From Bradyrhizobium iriomotense (GTDB taxonomy: Bacteria > Pseudomonadota > Alphaproteobacteria > Rhizobiales > Xanthobacteraceae): a DNA stretch of 64,000 nucleotides. Below the pieces are notes generated by a model. The model was not told the origin of the DNA. It did no database searches and worked only from the letters and a program-made list of their open reading frames with translations. The stretch lies in the NCBI RefSeq assembly GCF_018129405.1, contig NZ_JAFCLP010000001.1, positions 62,001-126,000 of the forward strand, given 5' to 3'. The translations under genes were made by a program, and so were the position numbers. Shown in pieces: positions 23,641 through 31,670 of this stretch. Position 1 is the stretch's first letter; every line of letters starts with the position of its first letter.

Positions 23641-25737
23641 TCAACCGGCGAGGCCTAGCACTTCGCCCCGACGCTGCGCCGACGCCGGATCGGCCGGCAC
23701 ATGGTTGACGACGATCCCGGTCGGCACGCCACCGAAGCGGGAGAGCGCGGCAATTGCCCGGCGCATGGCGGCTGAATCGACCGCGTCTTCGCGCGCGACC
23801 AGAATGACGAGATCAGCATGCGCGGCGAGCGCCGCCGCCTCCGGTTGCAGGGCCAGCGAGGTTGCATGGACGACGATCAGATCGAACTCGGAACGAATAT
23901 CGTCCGCGGGCAACGGCTCGGGCCGATTGCTCGCGCCCAGAAGTGCACTGACGCTGCGGAAGTTCGCGATGCTCACACCGTCGGCCTGTCCCTTGGCAAG
24001 ACCGGCCCCGGCACCACCGAGGTCCGGCTCGACCCGGATCAGGACACTCAGCTTGCCCCTGTTCACCGCCCACCGGTTCAGCGAGCGGGCGACGGTGTTG
24101 CCGCCGGCGCGCTTGCCGACCGACATCACGAGCACGACCTTGCCCCGGGCTCCCGGCAGCTTCTCCAGCCTGTCGAGCACCGGACGCAGATGCGGACCGA
24201 GATCGAGCTCGGCCGTCGTAGACACCGGACCTTGCCAGATGTTTCTGGGCGCATCGCCAGGCAACAGGTCGGGAATGCGGGCCCACAGCGGCGGGCGCGG
24301 CCATGCCGCCGGCTGGCGCGGCGTCGGATCTGGAGCGGGATCCTCTTCAGCTGCCTTGTCCGATCCGCGCGCCGTCGCGGCAACGACCGCCGTCGATGTC
24401 AATAGCGAGCCGATCGCGAGAGCGGCGAGCAGCAAAGGCAGCGGCGGAAGGGTCGAGCGCAGCGGCGGAATGGCGGGCGAAGCCACCTTGGTCTGGGAGC
24501 TCTGCAGGAGACGCTGCTCGTTCGTCGTCTTGGAGCGCGACAGGAACTGTTCGTAGATGTTCCTGTTGGCCTCAGCGTCGCGCTGCAGCTCCTGGAGCTT
24601 CACCAGCGCCTGACCGTCGGCGAGGAGCTGCGATTCAGCCGCCTTCATCTGGCTTTCGAGCGCCTTCTGCTGGTCGCGCTGGGACTCGTATTCCGACTTT
24701 GCGGTGTCGATGCCCTTGGCCCGCTCGACCTCGATCTGCCTGTTGAGATCGTTCAGCTGGCTGTACGACATCACGAGATCGGGATGGCGATCGCCGAGCA
24801 CCGCGCGCTTCTGCGCAATCTGGTCGTTGAGGGCCGAGCGCTGGGCGCGCAGCGCGCTGAGGAGATCCTGCTTGGCGGGAGCCTCGACATTCGCCTTCAC
24901 GTCGCGCTGCGCCTGTTCGTAGCGGGCTTTTGCTTCTTCGGTCCGGGCGCGCGCGGCGGCGACCTGCTGCGACAGCTCGGTCACGCGCAATTGCTGGGTC
25001 GTGGAATCCTTGCCGGCATTGACGATCCTGTGCTCGAGCTTGAATGCGGCGACAGCATCCTCCGACGCCTTCAACCGGTCGTTCAACGTCTTGAGCCGGC
25101 TGCTCAGCCAGTCGGCAGCTTCATCAGTCGCCTCGGTTCGGATGCTTTTCTGGCTCGCGACGAACGCCTCGGCGATCGCATTGGCATAATAGGCCGCCCG
25201 CTCCGACCGGTTCGAGGTGAAGCGGATGGCGATGACATAGGTGAGCCCGCGCCTGGAAATATCGAGACGGTTGCGGAATCGCTCGAGCAGGCGCGCGGGG
25301 TCGGTGTGTCCCCCGGAAATGTCCTCGTCATCGCGAACCTTGAGCTGCTCGATCAGCGGCTTGAGGAAGCCGTCGGACTTCGCCACTTCGACCAGGCTCT
25401 GCAACGCGGCGCTATCCTGCCCGATGCCGGGCAGAACGTCCTGGTCCGCAGTCACGCGCTGCTCCCTGGGATCGACGACGACCAGCGCGGTCGCGGCAAA
25501 TCGAACCGGGATCACCAGAAGAACGACAACGCCGAGAGCGAAGATCGCCAGCGCCAGCGTCAGGATGCGGCGAGCATTGTCGCGAAGGAAGGAGAACGCG
25601 CCTGCGGCCGTGAGCACGCCGCCAAGGCGCGCGGCCGTTCCGCGAGGCTTATCGTTCGATGCGGTCCGGGACTGCCACGACGCGGCGACACCGGTCGATC
25701 CGGAACTTGTCGGGTCTGCGCGGCGACCGAACGTCAT
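23641..25737 (-). CDS. Wzc/GumC-like polysaccharide co-polymerase with degenerate kinase domain
   Basis: 698 residues. Two membrane segments (about 57-82 and 425-450) bracket a periplasmic Wzz domain with a long coiled coil (about 180-400). The cytoplasmic C-terminal part (about 500-698) has the fold pattern of a bacterial tyrosine kinase ATPase, but Walker A reads GKRAGGNT in place of GxxxxGKT, so the lysine is replaced by asparagine. The Walker B region reads LIVVHA without the aspartate. No tyrosine cluster is present at the C-terminus. It should still control chain length through the Wzz part, while ATP hydrolysis and autophosphorylation are doubtful. Confidence 0.88.
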   Translation of the reverse strand: MTFGRRADPTSSGSTGVAASWQSRTASNDKPRGTAARLGGVLTAAGAFSFLRDNARRILTLALAIFALGVVVLLVIPVRFAATALVVVDPREQRVTADQDVLPGIGQDSAALQSLVEVAKSDGFLKPLIEQLKVRDDEDISGGHTDPARLLERFRNRLDISRRGLTYVIAIRFTSNRSERAAYYANAIAEAFVASQKSIRTEATDEAADWLSSRLKTLNDRLKASEDAVAAFKLEHRIVNAGKDSTTQQLRVTELSQQVAAARARTEEAKARYEQAQRDVKANVEAPAKQDLLSALRAQRSALNDQIAQKRAVLGDRHPDLVMSYSQLNDLNRQIEVERAKGIDTAKSEYESQRDQQKALESQMKAAESQLLADGQALVKLQELQRDAEANRNIYEQFLSRSKTTNEQRLLQSSQTKVASPAIPPLRSTLPPLPLLLAALAIGSLLTSTAVVAATARGSDKAAEEDPAPDPTPRQPAAWPRPPLWARIPDLLPGDAPRNIWQGPVSTTAELDLGPHLRPVLDRLEKLPGARGKVVLVMSVGKRAGGNTVARSLNRWAVNRGKLSVLIRVEPDLGGAGAGLAKGQADGVSIANFRSVSALLGASNRPEPLPADDIRSEFDLIVVHATSLALQPEAAALAAHADLVILVAREDAVDSAAMRRAIAALSRFGGVPTGIVVNHVPADPASAQRRGEVLGLAG

Positions 25738-26108
25738 GGACTTTACTCGGATTCAACTGGCGAACACTGTTCAGTGGCCTGCTCCACCGTAAATATCTAT
25801 GGTTAATCGGCGGTTACCCGCCGCTCGCGCGACCGTCACCAATTGGTTAACGCGCTCGCGCCACGCCGCGTCCGAACCAGTGGAATTCCCGTGTGATTGA
25901 TGCCGTTCCGGCGGCGCGCGCATTAACTCCGTTTGTTGCTAGTCGGTGTCCGCCCGGTGCTCGCATGATAGGTACGGGTTAAGAAGGTGAATGTTTCATT
26001 AGCGGGTCGGGATTCGTGCTCCATTACCAACCAGGCGCAGAACTGGGCGACGCACCGAAGCTGCCGTCCACCGCAGCAGCACTCGCAAGACCAGACAGCG
26101 GCGCAACC
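25738..26108. other. divergent promoter region
   Basis: 371 bases between the Wzc-like gene and the GT4 gene. TTAA-TCGGCGG-TTACC at 25803-25818 resembles a CtrA site with one mismatch. Several further GTTAA motifs occur. No gene is supported, although an in-frame GTG at 26016 could extend the GT4 protein by 31 residues. Confidence 0.4.
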
Positions 26109-27206
26109 ATGCCGCACGTGCTCCTCGTCCAGACCCAGGCCGAGAACGCCGGTGCGCAGGAGATCTCCAGGCTGCTTGGCGCCGGCCTCTCTGCGCGCGG
26201 CTACCGCGTCACCAACCTGTTCTTCTTCCGCAAATCGGAGTCCTTCGACGAGCCGCCGGATACGCTCTATTGCGCATCGCGCCGGCCTGGCAATCCGCTG
26301 GCGCTGCTGCGGATGCTGTGGACGCTCGGCCGTCATATCAGGACCACCAGGCCCGATGCGGTCCTGACCTTCCAGCATTTCGGCAACGTCATCGGCGCAG
26401 GGACATCGCGCCTCGTCTGCCGCGCACCTGTCGTCGCCAACCAGGTCTCGTCCGCGCTGTCGATGAGCTGGCCCGTGCGCACGGCCGACATCGTCATGGG
26501 CAGCCTCGGCTTCTTCGACCGCATCACCCTCAACTCGCAGGACATGGAGCGCGAATATTCGCGCTACCCCGCGGCCTATCGCTCGCGGATGGTGCATGTC
26601 CCGCACGGCTTCGACGACAAGGCCCTCACTCTGTCGAAGGAAGCCGCGCGAGCGAACTTCAATCTGCCGCAGGACAGCACCCTGCTCGGCTGCGCCGCGC
26701 GGCTGCACCCTCACAAGCGGCTCGATGCGGCGATACGTCTGTTGCCGGACCAGCCGTCCTGGCACCTTGCACTGGCCGGCCAGGGCGCTGACGAGGCCCG
26801 GCTGCGGCAGCTGGCGGATGATCTGAAGGTGTCGGACCGGCTGCATCTGCTCGGCGAAATCACGCCGCGCCGGATGGCGGACTTCCTCGCCTGTCTCGAC
26901 GTCTTCGTGTTTCCGACACAGGCCGAGACCTTCGGTCTCGCAGCCGTCGAGGCCGCGAACGCCGGCGTTCCCTCCGTCGTCACCGATCTTCCCGTGCTGC
27001 GCGAGGTGTTGTCCTTCGAAGGAAAACCGACGGCGCTGTTCGTCGATGCCTCCGATCATGCGAAGCTGTCGGCGGCTGTCTCGAAACTCCTGACCGACCA
27101 ACCCTTGCGCGACGAGCTGCGACAAAACGCCATGGGCCTGAGGTCGCGCTATTCGGTAGACGCCATGGTGGAGGAATACGTTCGCATTCTCGGCCAAGTC
27201 ATTTGA
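26109..27206 (+). CDS. GT4-family glycosyltransferase
   Basis: 365 residues from ATG at 26109 (MPHVLLVQTQAENAGAQE). It has a GT-B fold: the acceptor-side N-terminal domain, then the nucleotide-sugar domain starting about GCAARLHPHKRLDAAIRLL, with the EX7E motif within FPTQAETFGLAAVEAANAG. It would transfer a sugar from a nucleotide donor to a growing lipid-linked repeat unit at the cytoplasmic face. The next gene follows after 29 bases, so the two are likely an operon. Retaining mechanism is known for the family; donor and linkage cannot be told. Confidence 0.9.
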   Translation: MPHVLLVQTQAENAGAQEISRLLGAGLSARGYRVTNLFFFRKSESFDEPPDTLYCASRRPGNPLALLRMLWTLGRHIRTTRPDAVLTFQHFGNVIGAGTSRLVCRAPVVANQVSSALSMSWPVRTADIVMGSLGFFDRITLNSQDMEREYSRYPAAYRSRMVHVPHGFDDKALTLSKEAARANFNLPQDSTLLGCAARLHPHKRLDAAIRLLPDQPSWHLALAGQGADEARLRQLADDLKVSDRLHLLGEITPRRMADFLACLDVFVFPTQAETFGLAAVEAANAGVPSVVTDLPVLREVLSFEGKPTALFVDASDHAKLSAAVSKLLTDQPLRDELRQNAMGLRSRYSVDAMVEEYVRILGQVI

Positions 27207-27235
27207 CCTGACAGGTTGGAATAGATGGGCTCGAC

Positions 27236-28771
27236 ATGATCATCGAGTTTCGCTGTGAAATTGAGCATGCGCGGCGGTGGATGGACCGCGAGACGCTGTC
27301 GATCGACGGACGCGATGTGCCGGTTCAAGTCGCATGGACGGCAACGGCGGAGCCGCGGCCCGCAGGTCTCGACATGCTGTTCGAGCTCGAACGCATTGTG
27401 TTGCACAAGGGCAAACACAGCGGCGCCGACAAGCTGAAGGTCATTCCGGAACGGACGCAGGCGCGCGCCGGTACAGCGGACGTGATCGTCGATTTCACCA
27501 GCGCTGCACGAGACCCGAACTGCCCTGCCCGGCTGTATCTCCGCCCGCGGTTCAATGGAGTCACCGGCGAGAACGCTGCGCTGACCGCCATTCTCGCCGG
27601 CGAACTGCCCGTCATCGAGATCGTCAACGAGGTCGACGGAGCAACCGTTGATCGCGGCCATCCCTCCGGAGAAATTGCCGCCGGCCTCAGCGGCGCGCTT
27701 GAAACGGTCATGGCGCGCACCCTGACCATGGTGGCGGCTATCCTGTCGGGACGGCCGCGGATTGTGCCGCAGCTTGCGCATCCCGCCACGACGACAAGCC
27801 AGCGCGGCCCTATCGGCTACGTCGCACGCGGCCTCGCGGTGTCGATCGCCAAGGAGATCTATCGCCTCTGCTGCTACGCCCCGCACTGGCACATCGGCTG
27901 GCGCTTCAACGACAATGCAGGCGTCTGGCAGACCGGAGATCTGTCCGGGCCGGTCTGGAATGTGCTCGGCGATCCCGGAAACCATTTTTACGCCGATCCA
28001 TTTCCCATCACCTGGCGCGGACGGACATTCGTCTTCTTCGAGGATCTCGATCACCGCGTCGGCAAGGGAATCATCTCGGCCATCGAGTTCGGTGACACCG
28101 GGCCAATCGGCGAGGTCGTGCCGGTGCTCGAAGAGCCCTGGCATCTCTCATACCCCTTCCTGATCGAGGACGACGGCGAGTTGTGGATGATCCCGGAGAG
28201 CTCGCTCAACGGTGATGTCGCCCTCTACAAATGCGTCCGGTTTCCGGACAAGTGGGAGCGGCACGCGACGCTGCTGTCCGGCCTCGAGCTCGCCGATGCG
28301 ACGATCACGCGGCACAACGGTCTCTGCTATCTGTTCGGCGCCTGGCGCGACGGCACCGGCGGCTATTCGGATTCGCTTGCGATCTACTACGCCGAGCATC
28401 TGCTCGGCCCCTGGCTGCCGCATGCCAGCAACCCTGTTATGATCGATCGCGCCAGCGCGCGACCGGCGGGGAACTTCGTCACCATCGGCGACAGGCTGTG
28501 GCGGCCGGTCCAAAACTGCGCCGACGGATACGGCGCGGCCCTCGCCCTGGCGGAAATCGTCGAACTGTCGCCGACGACGTTCAGGCAGATCGTCCGCCAC
28601 TCCCTCAAGCCCGGACCGTTATGGCCCGGACGGAAGCTGCACACCCTGAACCGCTGCGGCCGCCTCGAGGTAATCGACGGATCGCGCGTTCAGCCCAAGA
28701 TGCGTGCCTTCACGCGTCAATTTCCGTCGGCTGTCCTGCCGCCGCGAACAAGCCCGTCGACCGCCTGCTGA
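27236..28771 (+). CDS. GIPC-transferase-like beta-propeller protein
   Basis: 511 residues. The C-terminal half (about 240-490) matches the N-terminal-type domain of glucosamine inositolphosphorylceramide transferase, a five-bladed propeller also seen in bacterial polysaccharide genes: FYADPFPITWRGRTFVFFED, LSYPFLIEDDGELWMIPES, then WERHATLL and LCYLFGAWRDG. The N-terminal part (about 90-200) is of unknown fold (LYLRPRFNGVTGENAALTAI). It is cotranscribed with the GT4 gene. It may be a glycosyltransferase or formyl-type tailoring protein of the repeat unit. The exact activity is not predictable. Confidence 0.75.
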   Translation: MIIEFRCEIEHARRWMDRETLSIDGRDVPVQVAWTATAEPRPAGLDMLFELERIVLHKGKHSGADKLKVIPERTQARAGTADVIVDFTSAARDPNCPARLYLRPRFNGVTGENAALTAILAGELPVIEIVNEVDGATVDRGHPSGEIAAGLSGALETVMARTLTMVAAILSGRPRIVPQLAHPATTTSQRGPIGYVARGLAVSIAKEIYRLCCYAPHWHIGWRFNDNAGVWQTGDLSGPVWNVLGDPGNHFYADPFPITWRGRTFVFFEDLDHRVGKGIISAIEFGDTGPIGEVVPVLEEPWHLSYPFLIEDDGELWMIPESSLNGDVALYKCVRFPDKWERHATLLSGLELADATITRHNGLCYLFGAWRDGTGGYSDSLAIYYAEHLLGPWLPHASNPVMIDRASARPAGNFVTIGDRLWRPVQNCADGYGAALALAEIVELSPTTFRQIVRHSLKPGPLWPGRKLHTLNRCGRLEVIDGSRVQPKMRAFTRQFPSAVLPPRTSPSTAC

Positions 28772-28894
28772 GCGGGGTCCCGTCACGGGCGCATTCCTCG
28801 CCTGAGCGCGAGCGATGTTCAATTCGAGCGGGATTCGTGGCAGACAGGAGAGAGCGACGCCGATCACAATCACGACCGGCCACTCGGAGACTCC

Positions 28895-29755
28895 ATGGTC
28901 AACACCACAAGCTCGACGCATCGGCCGCTCGACCCCCGCAGCAAATGGGCCGAACTGTCCCAGGCCGAACGCAGCGCCGCCTATGACAACAACGCCGCGG
29001 TCAAGAACAGCCCGGCCCTGATCGCCGAGCGCAACGAGGCATCCGGCCGGCTGCGGGGCACGCTGAAGTCCCATCTCGATTTGCCCTACGGCGAGCGGGC
29101 GAACAACAAGATCGATCTCTACCCGGCCGCAAAGCCCGATGCGCCCTGCCTGGTGTTCGTGCACGGCGGCTATTGGCAGCGCAATTCGCGCGAGCTGTTC
29201 GCCATGCTGGTCGAAGGCGTCGCCGCGCATGGCTGGTCGGTTGCGATTCCCGGCTATTCGCTGGCGCCCGAGGTGTCCCTCACCGACATCGTCGCCGAGA
29301 TTCCGCGGGCGCTCGACTGGCTCGCCGCGCACGGCGCGTCCCATGGCGTTGCCGGGCCGGTCATCCTGTCAGGCTGGTCCGCCGGCGCCCATCTGGTCGC
29401 GATGGCGCTGAACCATCCGCGCGTCCATGCCGGGCTCGCGCTCTCGGGCGTCTACGATCTCGCGCCGATCCGCGATACCGGGCTCAACACCGCGCTCAAG
29501 CTGACCGACGCGGAGATCGCCACGCTTTCGCCGCTTCGCCTGCCGGTGACGCAGAAGCGGCTCGACATCGCCTATGGCAGCAGCGAACTGCCAGCGCTGG
29601 TGTGCGATTCAATCGACTTCCACGAGAAGCGCGCGGCGGCGGGAGCGCCGGGCAGGCTCATTCCGATCGAGGGCGCCGACCATTTCACCATTCTCGAGGC
29701 GCTGCGGCGGGCCGATGGCGTCCTGGTGGAGGCAGCGCGCAGGCTGCTGGACTAA
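28895..29755 (+). CDS. alpha/beta hydrolase, arylformamidase-like
   Basis: 286 residues. It has the HGG oxyanion motif (FVHGGYWQ), nucleophile S162 in GWSAGAH and catalytic H263 in GADHFTIL. This HGGYW/GxSxG pattern is found in kynurenine formamidase and related amide/ester hydrolases of the carboxylesterase type. CGGAGA lies 7 bases before the ATG. It is monocistronic and stands at the edge of a large catabolic island that also carries a separate formamidase. An N-formyl or ring-opened amide substrate is plausible, but not proven. Confidence 0.85.
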   Translation: MVNTTSSTHRPLDPRSKWAELSQAERSAAYDNNAAVKNSPALIAERNEASGRLRGTLKSHLDLPYGERANNKIDLYPAAKPDAPCLVFVHGGYWQRNSRELFAMLVEGVAAHGWSVAIPGYSLAPEVSLTDIVAEIPRALDWLAAHGASHGVAGPVILSGWSAGAHLVAMALNHPRVHAGLALSGVYDLAPIRDTGLNTALKLTDAEIATLSPLRLPVTQKRLDIAYGSSELPALVCDSIDFHEKRAAAGAPGRLIPIEGADHFTILEALRRADGVLVEAARRLLD

Positions 29756-29862
29756 AAAAGTTCGAAAACAACCCCATGCACAGTAGAACGCCCTTGTTTT
29801 CACAGGTGAATTCACGCCGCGCGTGGCTTTGACCCGTCGGGCAAAACAGGGGCATAATGTCA
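29754..29862. repeat. dispersed intergenic sequence of Bradyrhizobium type
   Basis: The stretch beginning AAAAAAGTTCGAAAACAACC and passing through CATGCACAGTAGAA to GTCGGGCAAAACAGG resembles, from memory, a sequence often found downstream of genes in Bradyrhizobium, where it gives false C-terminal peptides of the form FENNPM. It lies between the convergent hydrolase and Rieske genes. Confidence 0.5.
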
Positions 29863-29883
29863 TCATCGCCCCGGTTGCCGCTG

Positions 29884-30216
29884 CTACGCCTCAATCCAGA
29901 TTTGCCCGCCCGCGATCCGCACCGGATGGAGCCGCAACGGCGGGCTCGGCCATCCCGCAGTGATCGCTCCATCGCACAAATCGAACGATGCCGCATGACG
30001 CGGGCAATGGAGCCGCCCCGCCGTCACCTGCCCCAGAGCGAGATCCGCCTGTTCGTGCGGACACGCACGTTCGCAGGCAACAACGTTGCCCTCGTTCCAG
30101 ATCACGAGCAGGTCGCGTCCGGCGACGCGGACGATCGTCTCCGCCTTCAGGCGATCGAGATCGCAGACCGCAATCCACCCGGCCTCATCATCCACCGAGA
30201 TAGGCCTTGCGCACAT
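29884..30216 (-). CDS. Rieske-type [2Fe-2S] ferredoxin
   Basis: 110 residues. The two Rieske boxes are CPH with C52 and H54, and CPRH with C71 and H74, separated by 16 residues. The small size and absence of a signal or membrane helix fit a soluble Rieske ferredoxin that feeds electrons to an oxygenase. Its ATG overlaps the end of livF by 29 bases, so it is translated from the same mRNA as the Liv transporter. No partner ring-hydroxylating oxygenase alpha subunit is encoded nearby. It could instead serve the flavin monooxygenase or the molybdenum hydroxylase as a carrier. Confidence 0.88.
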   Translation of the reverse strand: MCARPISVDDEAGWIAVCDLDRLKAETIVRVAGRDLLVIWNEGNVVACERACPHEQADLALGQVTAGRLHCPRHAASFDLCDGAITAGWPSPPLRLHPVRIAGGQIWIEA

Positions 30217-30904
30217 GCTCGTTCTCGATCAGCTCGGTGCCGGCGCCTGACAGCACGATGCGGCCGTTCTCGAGCAGATAGGCATGGTCGCACATCTCGA
30301 GCGCGGCGAAGGCGTTCTGCTCGACCAGCAGCACCGTGGTGCCGGCATCGCGGATGCCGCGGATGATCGCAAAGGTGCGCTCGACGATGTTGGGCGCGAG
30401 CCCGAGCGATGGCTCGTCGAACATGATCAGCCGCGGCCGCGACATCAGCGCGCGCCCAATCGCGAGCATCTGCTGCTCGCCGCCGGACAGCGTGCCCGCG
30501 GCCTGCCGACGCCGCTCGGCCAGCCGCGGAAATTCCGCGTAGATGCGCTCGCGGTCGGCCGCGATCTGGCCCGAACCACGACGGAGATAAGCCCCCATGT
30601 CGAGATTTTCCTCGACGCTCATATGCGGAAACACGCGCCGCCCTTCCGGACAATGCGCGATCCCGCTCGACAGCACGCGCTGCGGCCTCGCGCCGGTGAT
30701 GTCGATGCCCTCGAACTTCATCTGGCCGGAGCGCGGCGGCACCAGGCCAGAAATCGCGCGCAGCGTCGTGCTCTTGCCGGCGCCATTGGCGCCGATCAGG
30801 GCGACGAGCTGCCCGGCCTTCACGTCGAGCGAGATGCCGCGCAGCGCGGTGACGCCGCCATAGCCGCAGACCATGTCGCGGATCTCAAGCACGTCCCGCT
30901 CCAT
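30188..30904 (-). CDS. livF: branched-chain amino acid-type ABC transporter ATPase LivF
   Basis: 238 residues. Walker A GANGAGKST (about 38-46), signature LSGGEQQ, Walker B LIMFDEP, and the short C-terminus typical of LivF. It is one of two ATPases powering a Liv/HAAT-type importer with LivG. It overlaps livG by 20 bases. The real ligand is set by the binding protein encoded at 33893-35047 and need not be an amino acid; Liv-type systems also import aromatic acids, amides and urea. Confidence 0.95.
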   Translation of the reverse strand: MERDVLEIRDMVCGYGGVTALRGISLDVKAGQLVALIGANGAGKSTTLRAISGLVPPRSGQMKFEGIDITGARPQRVLSSGIAHCPEGRRVFPHMSVEENLDMGAYLRRGSGQIAADRERIYAEFPRLAERRRQAAGTLSGGEQQMLAIGRALMSRPRLIMFDEPSLGLAPNIVERTFAIIRGIRDAGTTVLLVEQNAFAALEMCDHAYLLENGRIVLSGAGTELIENEHVRKAYLGG

Positions 30905-31670
30905 GTCCGAGATAGGCTTCGATCACGGCGGGATCGTTGCGGATCACGTCCGGCGTTCCCTCCGCGATGATACGGCCATAGTTGAGCACCACGATGCGGT
31001 CCGAAACCGTCATCACCATCGGCATGTCGTGCTCGACCAGCAGGATCGTGATGCCGCGGTCGCGTATGCCACGGATCAACTCGACGAAGCGGTGCGTTTC
31101 CGAGGCGTTCATGCCGGAGACGGGCTCGTCGAGCAGCAGCATCGACGGCTCGGCCGCGAGCGCCAGCGCAACGCCGACCAGACGCTGCTCGCCATAGGAG
31201 AGCGAGCCGGCCGCATCGTGCGCGCGGCGTTCGAGACCGACCCATTCGAGCAGCTCGCTCGCCCTCTGCCGCAGCCTGCGCTCCGAGGCGCGCGCGCCCG
31301 GCAGACCGAGGATGGCGTCGAGCAGCCGGACCCGGCCCTGGCGATGCAGGCCGATCAGGAGGTTGTCGTAGACGGTGTCATTGGGGAATACGCTGGTGCG
31401 CTGGAAGGTGCGGATCAGGCCGAGATCGGCGATCTCGTGCGGCTTCAATCCGGTGAGGGTCGTGCCCTGATAGGTGACGCGGCCCGCGCTCGGCGTCAGG
31501 AAGCCGGTCATGACGTTGAAGGCGGTGGTCTTGCCGGCACCGTTCGGCCCGATCAGGCTGACGATCTCGCCCTCGCCGACCGTAAAGCTCATGTCGGAGA
31601 TCGCGACCAGCCCGCCGAAGCGGACGGCGACCTGATCGATTGTCATGGCAATGCTGCGCGCCGTCATCAC
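30885..31670 (-). CDS. livG: branched-chain amino acid-type ABC transporter ATPase LivG
   Basis: 261 residues. Walker A GPNGAGKTT (about 38-46), a signature SYGEQRL as typical for LivG, Walker B MLLLDEPVSGM and the C-terminal GTPDVIRNDPAVIEAYLG tail that defines LivG. It overlaps livM by 4 bases and livF by 20, showing a tightly packed operon. Confidence 0.95.
   Translation of the reverse strand: MMTARSIAMTIDQVAVRFGGLVAISDMSFTVGEGEIVSLIGPNGAGKTTAFNVMTGFLTPSAGRVTYQGTTLTGLKPHEIADLGLIRTFQRTSVFPNDTVYDNLLIGLHRQGRVRLLDAILGLPGARASERRLRQRASELLEWVGLERRAHDAAGSLSYGEQRLVGVALALAAEPSMLLLDEPVSGMNASETHRFVELIRGIRDRGITILLVEHDMPMVMTVSDRIVVLNYGRIIAEGTPDVIRNDPAVIEAYLGHGAGRA

Noticed and set aside
22646-24556. 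636-codon open frame on the plus strand
   Set aside because: It crosses from the flippase gene (other frame) into the antisense of the Wzc-like gene, with Arg-rich low-complexity composition and no domain.
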